From contig JACCEK010000002.1 of the NCBI GenBank assembly GCA_020112395.1, forward strand, positions 558,001 to 622,000: a stretch of 64,000 bases of DNA, in the 5' to 3' direction. This stretch comes from Aerococcaceae bacterium DSM 111021. Its GTDB lineage: Bacteria; Bacillota; Bacilli; Lactobacillales; Aerococcaceae. The number at the start of each line of letters is the position of its first letter. Position 1 is the first letter of the stretch. Positions 27,413 to 37,447 of this stretch are shown here, piece by piece. The position numbers were made by a program, and so were the translations under genes. Under the pieces are notes generated by a model. It was not told where the DNA came from, did no database searches, and saw nothing but the letters and a program-made list of their open reading frames with translations.

Positions 27413-29063
27413 TTAATTCATCTCTTTCTTCTTGTAGTTTTAGTAGTTTATTTCGAAGCTTTTCATTGACTGCATATATTGCCAAACCATACACTCCACG
27501 CTTCATTAAGACATTAATCGAATTTAGGATAATGTGTTCTTTATGGTTATTTCTCTCATTTATATCGCTAAAACGATTACCACCACTAAAAGCGCCTGTA
27601 TCTTTATATTTTTCGACAGCAATAACGAGTTCTTTCTTTTCCTCATCATAATCAACAGAAGGGCCAAGTACTACACCGACAAAATTTAAATCAAAGCCTT
27701 GCACAGTATAGATTGATCCCACTTCATCAATCGTCTCCGGTCGCTCTGCCCATGTAATACTGGAATCTGTCGTATTCCAAGGCATATTTAACCCTTCTTC
27801 ATCGACATAATAAGTCGATCCATCTTTTTTATGTAAGTAATCGAAGGTCGAGACAATGCGGGACAAGCCCATCATTATATTCGCTTCTCTTATATATTCT
27901 TTCAATTCATTGGCACTCTTCATGATTCTCAAGTCAAAGTTCTCCGTATTCGCTGGTAAGTGTAAAACTTGTTTTTGAACAAAACTGTCTATCCAATGAA
28001 TGATTTCCGGGGAAGCTAGCATACGGAATTGATTCGTGAGATTATACTCGTGAGATTGATAGCCATCCAACATCTCACTTAACCGATCACGATCCCAATG
28101 GTTCTTCATTCGCAAAACTTGTTTATCATCGAATATCACAATGGTAATTTTGGACCGTTTGATAATTTCTTCAAGGTGATTTTGATAATTAAAGTTATTG
28201 AAGGCATCTTTGTTTGATAATAGAAGATGAGCTTCATCTACTAAGACAATATCCGCTTGCTTTTCCGTGTATTTATTTACAAAGGTCGTCGGCTTTTCAA
28301 AGCGGTTCTTAGCCAAGTGAGGAAGACTATTTGCGATATTTTGATACGTTTTAATCATCTCACCATGATTAACCAACAAATAATTATCGGTCTTATATAA
28401 TATGGATGATTTATCCTTTGATAATTCTTGAATTGTATTAAAAAGTGAAGAGAGTACAACGCTTTTACCCGTCCCAGCTTCCCCATGAATAACAAAAACC
28501 TGATGATCCTTTGTACTTAAATTCTTTCTACAAAAATCTAATATTTCCTGCTTTAACTCCAATTGTTCCTGTGATAACTCTTTGAAAGGTGAAAGCTTAT
28601 AGATATCCTTATTTTTCAGGACATCTGTCGAGCTTTTGGCTATGCCATTGACTCTTAAAGCTTCCCACAGATTTTCAAATAGTTCTTCATTATAATATTC
28701 TTTTTGGTAATAATTATGCATTTGAGTTTGGGTTGTTTGGCTGATATTCTGTAGACTAAACTGCTCATCAGCTATAAAGTAATTAATTAAATTTGTTTCA
28801 ATATTATACGTAGCAGACTGGTTAAAGTGCGCATGACCAATGAGCAACGTATCGGTTAATTGTTTACGCTTTTTGTCTTCAAGATGTTGCTTCATTCGCC
28901 GGTGTGCATGCACTGTTTGACCTATATAAGCTTTCGGTCGGGTTTTATTTTCACTTTTATTATATAGGATATAAACGACAGGGTAATTATTAATGAAAAC
29001 TGATTCTATTCCTTTTATATCCTCATAAGCAAACTTTGAATGTTCAATAATAATATCGTTCAT
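27405..29063 (-). CDS. GIY-YIG nuclease fused to DUF2075 (Schlafen-type) helicase
   Basis: The 552 residues have a GIY-YIG domain at the N-terminus (VVYILYNKS ... KAYIGQT ... RRMKQH, about residues 28-70) and a linker. A superfamily-1-like helicase/ATPase follows, with Walker A VIHGEAGTGKSVVLSSL near 195 and Walker B ADIVLVDEAHLLL near 270. Conserved later motifs include IVIFDDKQ, LTNQFR and VGSIYTVQGFDLNFVGVVLG. DUF2075 belongs to the Schlafen-like helicases and is frequent in defence islands. The catalytic Tyr and Arg of the nuclease look intact. It is the first gene of a two-gene unit with the MazG-like protein. Confidence 0.88.
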   Translation of the reverse strand: MNDIIIEHSKFAYEDIKGIESVFINNYPVVYILYNKSENKTRPKAYIGQTVHAHRRMKQHLEDKKRKQLTDTLLIGHAHFNQSATYNIETNLINYFIADEQFSLQNISQTTQTQMHNYYQKEYYNEELFENLWEALRVNGIAKSSTDVLKNKDIYKLSPFKELSQEQLELKQEILDFCRKNLSTKDHQVFVIHGEAGTGKSVVLSSLFNTIQELSKDKSSILYKTDNYLLVNHGEMIKTYQNIANSLPHLAKNRFEKPTTFVNKYTEKQADIVLVDEAHLLLSNKDAFNNFNYQNHLEEIIKRSKITIVIFDDKQVLRMKNHWDRDRLSEMLDGYQSHEYNLTNQFRMLASPEIIHWIDSFVQKQVLHLPANTENFDLRIMKSANELKEYIREANIMMGLSRIVSTFDYLHKKDGSTYYVDEEGLNMPWNTTDSSITWAERPETIDEVGSIYTVQGFDLNFVGVVLGPSVDYDEEKKELVIAVEKYKDTGAFSGGNRFSDINERNNHKEHIILNSINVLMKRGVYGLAIYAVNEKLRNKLLKLQEERDELNE

Positions 29064-29258
29064 AATATACCTTTCTCACATAGTTATAGTCCTTAGAATG
29101 TATCAATTATAGCTTGATAATTCAACATTTCTTTTTCTCATATTACCATATCCCCTCACGGCGCATGTTATAATAGACATATTGTATATAAGTACACAAA
29201 ATATATATCATATATGCTCACCGGGTGTGCGAAACTGAAAATAAAGGAGTTGTTTCAA

Positions 29259-30338
29259 GTGCAAGAGTTGTTACATAGTATTGTCCACTATAATCGTCCT
29301 AAAGATAGTAAAATGCGATTAATTTCAGCTGGAATATGTATCTTAGTGATTAATATTACCGGGTATATGTTAGGTAATTATTCTATTAATAGCTTAGGTA
29401 CTCTCGGCGTCTTTACTTTTTTACATTATTCACCTAACGAAAAAAATCGGATTATGAAGCGACTAATTTTCGTTGGTATGTGTATTATATTGAGTCACGC
29501 TTTAGGTATGATTTCCACTTTATCTATTTGGCTACCGCCTTTAACTATCGGTGTGATAGCTTTCGGAAGTCGATTGCTATTTAGGATATTTCAAATTGAT
29601 AAACCTGGCGATATTTTTATTATACTAGTAGCTGCTGCCGGTTCAACGAATCCTTTACCACTCGAAGAAATGCCTATGCTCAGTTTGTATGTTACCTTTG
29701 GTGTTGTGATATCTGTCATCATGGGCTACGTCACACTAAAAGTAGAAGGCATGCCAAAACAATCTCTACGATTCAACACTAATATTATGAGTAAAATTCG
29801 CCAAGATCCTCGGGTTATTGTCGATAGTTTCTATTATGCAGCCGCATTGTTCTTCGCTAGTTATGTCAACATCGCTTTAGGTCTTGGAGCATATAGTTGG
29901 ATTGTTGTCTCTTGTTCTGCGATTTTACAGGGCAATACGTTATTACAAATTGTTAGTCGAAACTTTCAACGTATTATTGGAACAATCTGCGGGTTAATCT
30001 CAGCAGTCTTATTACTATCGATTCCGATAAATGCTTTAACAAAGATAACCATTGTTGTAATATTTTACATGATTGTTGAATATTTTATGCCTCGGAACTA
30101 TTCAATTGCGATTTTTTTTGTTACTAACATGGTCTTATTACAGATGACTTTAAACGATCCTTATATCTGGCCAGAATTACTCAAAGTACGCTTTCTTGGT
30201 ATTATTATTGGTAGCTTGTTAGGCGTTGTAGCAGCGGTTATACAGTACCGTTTCTATCACTTTTATAGCCAATCAATCATTAATGAGCGAACCTATGATG
30301 GAGATCTCTTTACACACCCTATTGATGAGGTTGAGTAA
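29259..30338 (+). CDS. FUSC-type (aromatic acid exporter-like) membrane protein
   Basis: The 359 residues contain two clusters of membrane helices separated by a short soluble segment (KVEGMPKQSLRFNTNIMSKIRQDPR). This is the arrangement of the FUSC family, related to fusaric-acid and p-hydroxybenzoate exporters. I start it at the GTG giving (M)QELLHSIVHY, 9 bases after AAAGGAG; an in-frame ATG at 29214 has no ribosome site. It is divergent from the GIY-YIG gene. The transported substance cannot be inferred. Confidence 0.8.
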   Translation: MQELLHSIVHYNRPKDSKMRLISAGICILVINITGYMLGNYSINSLGTLGVFTFLHYSPNEKNRIMKRLIFVGMCIILSHALGMISTLSIWLPPLTIGVIAFGSRLLFRIFQIDKPGDIFIILVAAAGSTNPLPLEEMPMLSLYVTFGVVISVIMGYVTLKVEGMPKQSLRFNTNIMSKIRQDPRVIVDSFYYAAALFFASYVNIALGLGAYSWIVVSCSAILQGNTLLQIVSRNFQRIIGTICGLISAVLLLSIPINALTKITIVVIFYMIVEYFMPRNYSIAIFFVTNMVLLQMTLNDPYIWPELLKVRFLGIIIGSLLGVVAAVIQYRFYHFYSQSIINERTYDGDLFTHPIDEVE

Positions 30339-30350
30339 CGAATAAATACT

Positions 30351-30402
30351 AAAAAACCAGAGTATAAGGGCATTGAATCGCCTTTATACTCTGGTTAATT
30401 TT
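30351..30402. terminator. Bidirectional terminator
   Basis: AACCAGAGTATAAGGGC pairs with GCCTTTATACTCTGGTT (one wobble). T-runs occur on both sides, between convergent genes. Confidence 0.9.
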
Positions 30403-30417
30403 TTACTTATATTGCCT

Positions 30418-31425
30418 CTAACGTACAACGTTGGATGTATTTACCATGAATGCTTCAATCTCTGATAACGAGAATAGATTGACGTCGCCACTTACCGTAT
30501 GTTTTAACACAGAAGCTGCCATTCCAAATTCAACCACAGATTGTAAGTCATTTTGATGAATAAACCCGTGAAGAATACCTGCAGCATAACTATCCCCTGC
30601 ACCAATTCGATCCACAACTGTATCCATTCTATATTCTTTAGACTCATAAGCATCTTGATTCACTGTATCCCATATGTAACCAGTCATTTCATAACTATTC
30701 GGCGTCGTCATATGACGATTCGTTCCGTATAAGTATTTAATGTTTGGATATTTCTCAGCAATTTGTTTCATATAATATTGCCAGCAACCCGGCTCTTCTT
30801 CTACTTCAGCAATATCCATAAAATGAATCGCATCTAATTTTCCAGCATTTAAAAAATCTACATAAGGCAACACTTCTTCGTATACCCCACGTGCTTCGTC
30901 ATGGGACCACATCTTCTGGCGATAATTCATATCAAAGCTTATAATAATACCACGTTCTTTAGCAGCTTTGATTATCTCTACGCCTAGAGTATGCCATCTC
31001 TCCGATAATCCTAGCGTAACTCCTGTAATATGAAGCAACGTTATGTCTTCGAATAATTCATCCATTTCCCATTCAATATCTTCCATCATTGATATAGAAG
31101 AATAAGCACGATCATAAATCACTGAAGATGGACGTAACCCTGTTCCTACTTCAACAAAATAACTTCCTAAGCGATGTCCACCATAGACAATATCATCACA
31201 ATCTACACCCATACCTCTAAAGTGGCGGACTAGATTATGTGACATACTATTGTCAGGAATCTTTGAAGCGAATTTTGTTTTATGATTCAGTTGTGCTAAA
31301 TTGGCCATCACATTTGCTTCTGCACCACCATATGTCAAATCTAACTGTGTTGAATTCAATAGTCGTTGCCCTCGTTGTGATGATAGACGGATCATACATT
31401 CGCCAATCCCTAACACTTTCCCCAT
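30418..31425 (-). CDS. PfkB-family sugar kinase (2-keto-3-deoxygluconate kinase-like)
   Basis: A 335-residue ribokinase-fold kinase. The N-terminal glycine motif is YGGAEANVMANLAQL and the ATP/anion-hole motif is DRIGAGDSYAAGILHG near residue 275. The opening LGIGECMIRLSS and the overall form resemble KdgK-type kinases, which phosphorylate 2-keto-3-deoxy sugar acids. No aldolase (kdgA) is present in the window, so another keto-sugar is equally possible. It has its own promoter region and lies downstream of, and in the same direction as, the sugar dehydrogenase operon. Confidence 0.82.
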   Translation of the reverse strand: MGKVLGIGECMIRLSSQRGQRLLNSTQLDLTYGGAEANVMANLAQLNHKTKFASKIPDNSMSHNLVRHFRGMGVDCDDIVYGGHRLGSYFVEVGTGLRPSSVIYDRAYSSISMMEDIEWEMDELFEDITLLHITGVTLGLSERWHTLGVEIIKAAKERGIIISFDMNYRQKMWSHDEARGVYEEVLPYVDFLNAGKLDAIHFMDIAEVEEEPGCWQYYMKQIAEKYPNIKYLYGTNRHMTTPNSYEMTGYIWDTVNQDAYESKEYRMDTVVDRIGAGDSYAAGILHGFIHQNDLQSVVEFGMAASVLKHTVSGDVNLFSLSEIEAFMVNTSNVVR

Positions 31426-31596
31426 TTTACCCCTACTTTCTTAATTAGAAACAATATAACTTAAAAAGAAACTTCCTATTTTATTATATCGTAACAACAT
31501 CATTAAATGAACTGAACATTCTTATTTCTTCTGTATTTAATCATACAACAGCTTAATGCTTTCCTAATAGGAAAATTAACCCATATTTTATTTAAT

Positions 31597-31628
31597 AAAA
31601 TAGCAACTTTTCAAAAAAGTTGCCATTT
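31597..31628 (-). terminator. Terminator after the GPH symporter gene
   Basis: GCAACTTT pairs with AAAGTTGC, with flanking A/T pairs. The T-run on the minus strand is moderate. Confidence 0.6.
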
Positions 31629-31669
31629 TATCTTATATATTTAATCGTTTACAAATTTATTAAATTGAA

Positions 31670-33088
31670 TTAACCATTTCTTCTTTCGCTTAACGTTTGT
31701 TGGTTATCTAATGTTCTTTGTTTAGATAACGGATAAACGAACAGTAAAATCATTGCACATGCGAAGAATCCTAGAGCAGGTGCTAAGGTTGAAATATTAT
31801 AGATACCTGTTAACACTTCTGGAGTTTGTTGAGCTGCACCTGATTCATATCCAACAAATGTTAATGCCCAACCAGCTAATCCTCCTGCTAAAGCTTGACC
31901 AATCTTACGCGCAAATGAGTTTACAGCATATACTGTTCCATCATCACGGTTATGATTTTTTACTTCTAAGTCATCAATAACATCAGTAATTGTTGCCCAA
32001 ACTAATACGTTAAAGATATTTAATGACATAAATGCTAATGAAGATAGAGCAATAAATACTACAACACTATCGGTTTTCATAAAGAATAACACTAAGTTTA
32101 GAGCCGACCCGATAGTCATACCAATAATTGCAGCTTCTTTTTTACCAATCTTACGACCCAAATACGACGCAATAGGTGTCACTAAGATAATTGTTCCAAT
32201 TGGATTAATAAAGTTAATCATTGAAATCGCAGTTGAACTTCTAAAATAATTTGGGAATAAGTAGTTATACATTGATTGCATTAAAATCATCGTCATCAAT
32301 AAGAAGATAGATGATCCAGTAATCGCTAACAATGAACGACTTGTCAAAATACTCTTCAAAGTTGTTACTAATGATACTCTACTCTCGCCTTCAACAATTG
32401 GCTTGTCAATCTGAACACGTTCTGTTGTAAAGTTATAACAAATCATATAGAACACAACTGCTAATAATGCAAATACTCCTGCAATAATTGTAAATCTTGA
32501 CCCATCTTGAACAACTTGGTTACCATTTGCATCCTGTGTAAAGATAATTAGTGGAACTAGAACACCAATAAATAATTGTGCAAGTGTTGCTCCAATCGTT
32601 CTAAATGCAGATAATTCTGTACGTTCTGCTGGATCAGGTGTAATAGCAGATGCCATCGATCCATAAGGTATATTAATTGCTGTATACCCAATACTTCCCC
32701 ATAAAATATAAGTCGCATACATATAAATAATTTTTGCAGTTAATGATGCATCAGCCATACCAGCTTGATACATTAAGAAACTCGCGATAGCAATTGGCCC
32801 CGCAACACGACGAATCCATGGTCTAAATTTACCATTCTTTGTCGCTGGCATACGGTCAACGATGGTCCCCATACCAACATCAGTAAATGCATCTATAATT
32901 CTAGAAACAACGAACAACGTTCCTACCATTGCGGCTGGAATCGCTAACACTTCTGTGTAAAAAACCATTAGGAAGCTACTTGCCATTGTAAAGGTTAGAT
33001 TATTAGCTAAATCCCCCGCAGCGTATCCTATTTTATCTCTAATACCAAATTTCGGTAAGTTATGTTTACTTACAGCATTATTTCCCAT
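31670..33088 (-). CDS. Glycoside-pentoside-hexuronide (GPH) cation symporter
   Basis: A 472-residue, 12-helix transporter of the major facilitator superfamily. The signature KIGYAAGDLANNLTF opens the protein, and DAFTDVGMGTIVDR marks the first cytoplasmic loop, as in MelB, UidB and XynB-type symporters. These take up oligosaccharides, glycosides or uronides with Na+ or H+. It lies just after the terminator that closes the dehydrogenase operon, with GGGGGG before the ATG, and should supply that pathway with substrate. Confidence 0.9.
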   Translation of the reverse strand: MGNNAVSKHNLPKFGIRDKIGYAAGDLANNLTFTMASSFLMVFYTEVLAIPAAMVGTLFVVSRIIDAFTDVGMGTIVDRMPATKNGKFRPWIRRVAGPIAIASFLMYQAGMADASLTAKIIYMYATYILWGSIGYTAINIPYGSMASAITPDPAERTELSAFRTIGATLAQLFIGVLVPLIIFTQDANGNQVVQDGSRFTIIAGVFALLAVVFYMICYNFTTERVQIDKPIVEGESRVSLVTTLKSILTSRSLLAITGSSIFLLMTMILMQSMYNYLFPNYFRSSTAISMINFINPIGTIILVTPIASYLGRKIGKKEAAIIGMTIGSALNLVLFFMKTDSVVVFIALSSLAFMSLNIFNVLVWATITDVIDDLEVKNHNRDDGTVYAVNSFARKIGQALAGGLAGWALTFVGYESGAAQQTPEVLTGIYNISTLAPALGFFACAMILLFVYPLSKQRTLDNQQTLSERRNG

Positions 33089-33105
33089 CTTTTTTGCCCC
33101 CCAAA

Positions 33106-33153
33106 AATAATAAATGGCAGACTCTATTTTATTTAATTAAAATAGAGTGCCAT
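33106..33153 (-). terminator. Internal terminator between the dehydrogenase operon and the GPH gene
   Basis: ACTCTATTTTA pairs with TAAAATAGAGT, with ATGG/CCAT extending it past a bulge. A T-rich stretch follows on the minus strand. It may only attenuate, giving lower expression of the symporter. Confidence 0.75.
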
Positions 33154-33170
33154 AAAATGCTTAATTACGT

Positions 33171-34253
33171 CTATCTAATTACTTGTGCTTCTTCTTGAGC
33201 TACTAAACACAACTCTTGTGCTTTAAAGATATGCTCTTGTGTCATTGCGTTCTCTGTACGGTTAATCGAATCAAGGATTAATTCACCAAAGAATGGGAAC
33301 CCAACTTTACCAGCTACATGATGTTCTTCAACACCATCATGTGTAACAACGTACACATGGTCTCCAGATACTTCTTCTTCACCTAAGTTAACGTATTTAC
33401 GAATCTCGATGTAACCATCCGTTCCAGTAATGAACGTACGGCCGTCTCCCCAAGTAGGTAATCCATCTGGTGTAAACCAGTGAACTTTAAAGAAGAAAGT
33501 CGCTCCGTTATCACCCACTAACGTTGCATCACCATAATCTTCTAATTCTGGTGTACTAGGGTTTGCATAATTTGCAACCTTGCTATGTAATACTTTAGCG
33601 TTCTCGTTACCTGTAAAGTATAGGAATTGTTCAATCTGGTGGCTTCCGATATCGGCTAGAATTCCACCATATTCCTCTTTATTAAAGAACCAGTCTGGAC
33701 GTTTTTCTTTATCAAGACGGTGTGGGCCGAATCCAGTTACTTGAATCACATCACCAATGCGTCCTTCTTTAATTAATTGACCAGCATAAACTGCTCCCTC
33801 AACATGAAGACGCTCGCTAAAGTAGACGAAATATTTACGTCCTGTTTCTTTAACAACTTCTTTTGTTTCATTCAATTGTTCTAATGTAGTGAACCCTGTT
33901 TTATCTGTAAAGTAATCTTTACCCGCTTTCATTACTTTGTTACCTAATGCACTACGTTTGTTAGGTATAGCAGCTGCTGCGACTAATTTAATTGATTCAT
34001 CATTTAAGATAGTATCAAGTGAATCCACCACTTCAACCATTGGGAATTGTTCCGTATACTCAGCTACCTTCTCAGGATCTGGATCATAAACATATTTCAA
34101 TGTTGCTCCAGATTCAAGTAAACCATTACTCATCCCATAGATGTGTCCATGGTCCAAAGCAGTAATACCTACGTTAAATTCACCTGGCTCAACTACTTTA
34201 TTCTCAATGCCTTTTGGTGCATAATTCATGCCATCTTTTTTCTGATGTGCCAT
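33171..34253 (-). CDS. Gfo/Idh/MocA-family oxidoreductase (A)
   Basis: A 360-residue NAD(P)-dependent dehydrogenase with a Rossmann N-terminus (VGITALDHGHIYGMSNGLL) and a C-terminal alpha/beta domain. The usual EKP motif of the family is replaced by DKTGFTT, keeping the catalytic lysine, and the catalytic His region is DIGSHQIEQFLYF. The N-terminus lacks the common GxGxxG and reads GITALDHG. It is the last gene of a four-gene run and probably oxidises or reduces a sugar or sugar acid. Substrate unknown. Confidence 0.88.
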   Translation of the reverse strand: MAHQKKDGMNYAPKGIENKVVEPGEFNVGITALDHGHIYGMSNGLLESGATLKYVYDPDPEKVAEYTEQFPMVEVVDSLDTILNDESIKLVAAAAIPNKRSALGNKVMKAGKDYFTDKTGFTTLEQLNETKEVVKETGRKYFVYFSERLHVEGAVYAGQLIKEGRIGDVIQVTGFGPHRLDKEKRPDWFFNKEEYGGILADIGSHQIEQFLYFTGNENAKVLHSKVANYANPSTPELEDYGDATLVGDNGATFFFKVHWFTPDGLPTWGDGRTFITGTDGYIEIRKYVNLGEEEVSGDHVYVVTHDGVEEHHVAGKVGFPFFGELILDSINRTENAMTQEHIFKAQELCLVAQEEAQVIR

Positions 34254-34294
34254 TTACTCAGCTCCATTCTTATTTATTTGTTCTTAATTAACTA

Positions 34295-35155
34295 TTAGAA
34301 TAAGTCTTCGTAGCCTAGTTCGATTAAGTGATCTCTTGAATCAGCTAGACAATCGAATGGATCGCGTCCGTAAAGCATATCTTGCTCAACTAACATGTAA
34401 CGCACACCTGATTCTAAAGCTTGTTCAATGATTGGTTTATAATCCATTGATCCTTGTCCTAATTCAGCAAACTCGATAATATTCGTGAATGCGTTATAGA
34501 AAGTCATTACATCTCCTTCATCTAATGAAGCGAACGCTTCCTCAGGAATATCTCCTACACGGTAGTCTTTCAAGTGAATTAAATCAACTTTACCTGCAAA
34601 ACGTTTTAACGTTTCTATTGGACTCGCTCCCGCACGTTGTACCCAGTGTAAATCTAGTTCAAAGCCTAAGTCTGGACATTCTTCAGCTATAATATCTAAT
34701 AAGAATTTACCGTCGTATTTTTTAAACTCAACATGGTGGTTATGGTAGTATAATTTGATTCCATGCTCTTTTAACTTGATTGCGTACTCGTTTGCTTCAC
34801 GACAGAAATCTAGAACAGTTTCTAGACTCTTCATTGATTCAAATGGCAACATACCAATACGAACTAAGTCTACATCTAATGTTTTACAGTTATCGACGAT
34901 TTTATCGAAGTTTGTTTCTAAGTCATCGTTACCTGGAGCAGGTTTAACATTTGCAGACAATGAAGCAACCTCTAAGTTGAATTTATCTCTAGCACGTTTA
35001 ATTTCTGTAACGTTTTCATCTGTCATTGGAATTTGAGAAATTTCAACTGAGTTGTAACCTAATTCTGATACTTTCTTTAAAGTTTCATAAGGTCCTAGCT
35101 CTTCAAATTTCTCTTTTAACATCATGGCTTGTACACCAATTTTTGCTGTAGTCAT
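34295..35155 (-). CDS. Sugar phosphate isomerase/epimerase family TIM barrel (A)
   Basis: The 286 residues have the AP-endonuclease-2/xylose-isomerase-like fold. Metal ligands appear in YYHNHHVEFKK, FELDLHWVQRAG, IHLKDYRVGD and a late glutamate in MLVEQDML. In sugar loci such enzymes (IolE, IolI, YcjR) isomerise or epimerise keto-sugars made by Gfo/Idh/MocA dehydrogenases. Its start overlaps the upstream dehydrogenase gene by 4 bases. Confidence 0.9.
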   Translation of the reverse strand: MTTAKIGVQAMMLKEKFEELGPYETLKKVSELGYNSVEISQIPMTDENVTEIKRARDKFNLEVASLSANVKPAPGNDDLETNFDKIVDNCKTLDVDLVRIGMLPFESMKSLETVLDFCREANEYAIKLKEHGIKLYYHNHHVEFKKYDGKFLLDIIAEECPDLGFELDLHWVQRAGASPIETLKRFAGKVDLIHLKDYRVGDIPEEAFASLDEGDVMTFYNAFTNIIEFAELGQGSMDYKPIIEQALESGVRYMLVEQDMLYGRDPFDCLADSRDHLIELGYEDLF

Positions 35156-36162
35156 TTTTTTAGCTCCTTTGCTTTTACTTCTCTATCTTCTTGCGAAGAT
35201 TTTTGCATTAAACTTACCATCAACATTGTTTCTAATGCGCCGTCAATACTAATAAAATCATTCGTATCTTCTATAATCGCTTTATAGAAATGTTTGACAC
35301 ATAACTTATGACCCTGTCCGTAGTAAGATTTATAACCCTCTAACTTTTCATCTTCTGCTAATAATGTCAATACATCGTCTCGGTCGTATGTATATAGACG
35401 CGTCCCTTTAATGATATACTTGTTATGTTTAGTAATCACTTGAACTTCTACAGGTGAATTTTCAACATGGGCATTTGTTGCCATGAATAATCCACTCGCA
35501 TTATTTTCAAACTTGAATGTTGCAGATGCAGTATCTTCTACTTCAACATCATAATCGAGCAATTGAGATAAGAATGCTCGTCCTGACTCAATATTACCTG
35601 CGTAATATTGCATTAAGTCGAGTGTATGAATGGCTTGATTAATAATCACACCACCTCCGGCACGATCTTGTTGACCGCGCCAAGGCTGTGCTTGATAGTA
35701 GCTCTCAGGTCTAAACCAAGTTACTACACCTTTTACTGATACAACTTCTTCATCTTGAATTAATTCATATAACTTTTGACTAGTATTGTTATACCGATTC
35801 TGAAAACTTACACCTACTTTAGCTGGACTCTGCTTAATTGATTCTGAAAGCTGAAATGCTTCTTTATATGAAGTCCCAATTGGCTTCTCTAAAAACACAT
35901 GGACGCCATGTTTCACAATTACTTCTGTCGCAGGTTTGTGTAAATCATGCGGCAAACAAACGTGAACTACATCAAGTTGTTCTTGCTCTAGCATCTCATC
36001 TAAGTCAGAATAAAAGGCAAAGTCGGCATAATCCTGTTGTGTTGCTGGATTAATATCACATACAGCAACCAATTCTCCTAAGTCACTTTGCTGAATTGCT
36101 ATTTGATGTATATAAGAAATTGTTCCTAACCCTACTATGCCAACTCTTAAAATTGGACTCAC
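35152..36162 (-). CDS. Gfo/Idh/MocA-family oxidoreductase (B)
   Basis: A 336-residue dehydrogenase with the canonical GIVGLGTISYIHQIAI NAD-binding loop, the catalytic motif VFLEKPIGTS, and GGGVIINQAIHTLDLMQYYAG carrying the second-domain aspartate and histidine. It overlaps the TIM-barrel gene by 4 bases and follows dehydrogenase C by 3 bases, so they form one operon. Substrate unknown. Confidence 0.9.
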   Translation of the reverse strand: MSPILRVGIVGLGTISYIHQIAIQQSDLGELVAVCDINPATQQDYADFAFYSDLDEMLEQEQLDVVHVCLPHDLHKPATEVIVKHGVHVFLEKPIGTSYKEAFQLSESIKQSPAKVGVSFQNRYNNTSQKLYELIQDEEVVSVKGVVTWFRPESYYQAQPWRGQQDRAGGGVIINQAIHTLDLMQYYAGNIESGRAFLSQLLDYDVEVEDTASATFKFENNASGLFMATNAHVENSPVEVQVITKHNKYIIKGTRLYTYDRDDVLTLLAEDEKLEGYKSYYGQGHKLCVKHFYKAIIEDTNDFISIDGALETMLMVSLMQKSSQEDREVKAKELKK

Positions 36163-36165
36163 CCC

Positions 36166-37338
36166 TTATGCTTCGCGTTGTTCGAATTTCCCTTCGTTTG
36201 CGATGCGTTTGTTTAATTCTTCTAAGTATAATGCATCATCAAAGTCATCTAATGTTACTTCTTTACCTAACCAGTCTGATAAATGAATTGCATTCGCTAG
36301 ACGAACGCCGTTAATTCCTTCAGATCCTGGTGCTAATAATGGCTCGTTTTCTAAGATGTTTGCTGCGAAGTTTCTTAATACGCCAGCATGTTGCTCTCCC
36401 CATGGTGATTCTTCAGTAAATGTTTCTGTTTCCCAAAGTTCAGATACATCTAATTTACCCATGAATAAATCTTTAACACCTTCAAAGTCCATTTCTTTGT
36501 TTAATTCATTTTCTGATTTCTTCATACGTGTAATGTATGCCGTTTTACTATCTTCTACAACAATTTTACCTTTGTCTCCAAGAATTTCTAAACGGTCTGT
36601 TCCGATAATATCATGCGTACATGTAACGAATACACCTGATGCACCATTACCGTAATCAATCATTGCTGTTACTTCATCTTCTACAGGGATATCACGTTGG
36701 TATCCGTATTTTACGTTACTAAATACAGATTTAGGAACTCCAGCAATCCATTGTAATAAGTCTAGTTGGTGAGGTGCTTGGTTTACTAAGACTCCCCCAC
36801 CTTCAGCTCCCCACGTTGCACGCCATGCACTCATATCATAATACGCTTGTGGTCTCCACCATGTTGTAATAATCCAATTCGTCCGACGAATATTTCCGAT
36901 TTCGCCGTTCTCTACAATTGCTTTAATCTTTTGGTAAAGCGGATTATTACGTTGATTGAACATAATTGCATAAGTTAATTCGTCTTTTTTAGATTCTGCA
37001 ACTTCATTTAACTTTTTAACTTGTTCTGTATAAACACCTGCTGGTTTTTCATTTAGAACGTGTAAACCATTCTCTAATGCATAAATAGCCATCTCAGGGT
37101 GTAGGTAATGTGGCACCGCTGTCAATACTGCGTCAACATCTCCACTATTAACCATTTCTTTATAGTCACGATAGATTTTAGCGTCAGGGAAGTCAGCCTT
37201 AATCTTCTCGTCTTTAGCCTCATCGATATCCGTAACCGCTACCACTGTCATGTTTTCAACTTTACCTTCAGCAACTAAACTTCCGTAGAATCCACCTTGT
37301 TGTCCGTATCCAATAATACCTAACTTAACTTGTTCCAT
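36166..37338 (-). CDS. Gfo/Idh/MocA-family oxidoreductase (C)
   Basis: A 390-residue dehydrogenase with GIIGYGQQGGFYGSLV (NAD loop), LNEKPAGVYTEQ (EKP motif) and GGGVLVNQAPHQLDLLQWIAG. I start it at the ATG giving MEQVKLG, 8 bases after AAGGAG; a GTG two codons earlier would be too close to that site. It is the first gene of the operon. Upstream is a good promoter with a cre box overlapping the -35, so CcpA repression by preferred sugars is likely. Confidence 0.92.
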   Translation of the reverse strand: MEQVKLGIIGYGQQGGFYGSLVAEGKVENMTVVAVTDIDEAKDEKIKADFPDAKIYRDYKEMVNSGDVDAVLTAVPHYLHPEMAIYALENGLHVLNEKPAGVYTEQVKKLNEVAESKKDELTYAIMFNQRNNPLYQKIKAIVENGEIGNIRRTNWIITTWWRPQAYYDMSAWRATWGAEGGGVLVNQAPHQLDLLQWIAGVPKSVFSNVKYGYQRDIPVEDEVTAMIDYGNGASGVFVTCTHDIIGTDRLEILGDKGKIVVEDSKTAYITRMKKSENELNKEMDFEGVKDLFMGKLDVSELWETETFTEESPWGEQHAGVLRNFAANILENEPLLAPGSEGINGVRLANAIHLSDWLGKEVTLDDFDDALYLEELNKRIANEGKFEQREA

Positions 37339-37447
37339 TTCCACGTCTCCTTCTAATAATCTTTTTTTCTAACCATTTGTTTAAGATAGCTCACTTCAAA
37401 CTTTCTTTTTTAGAAAGTAAACAATGCAATCCGAAACCTTTAAAGTG

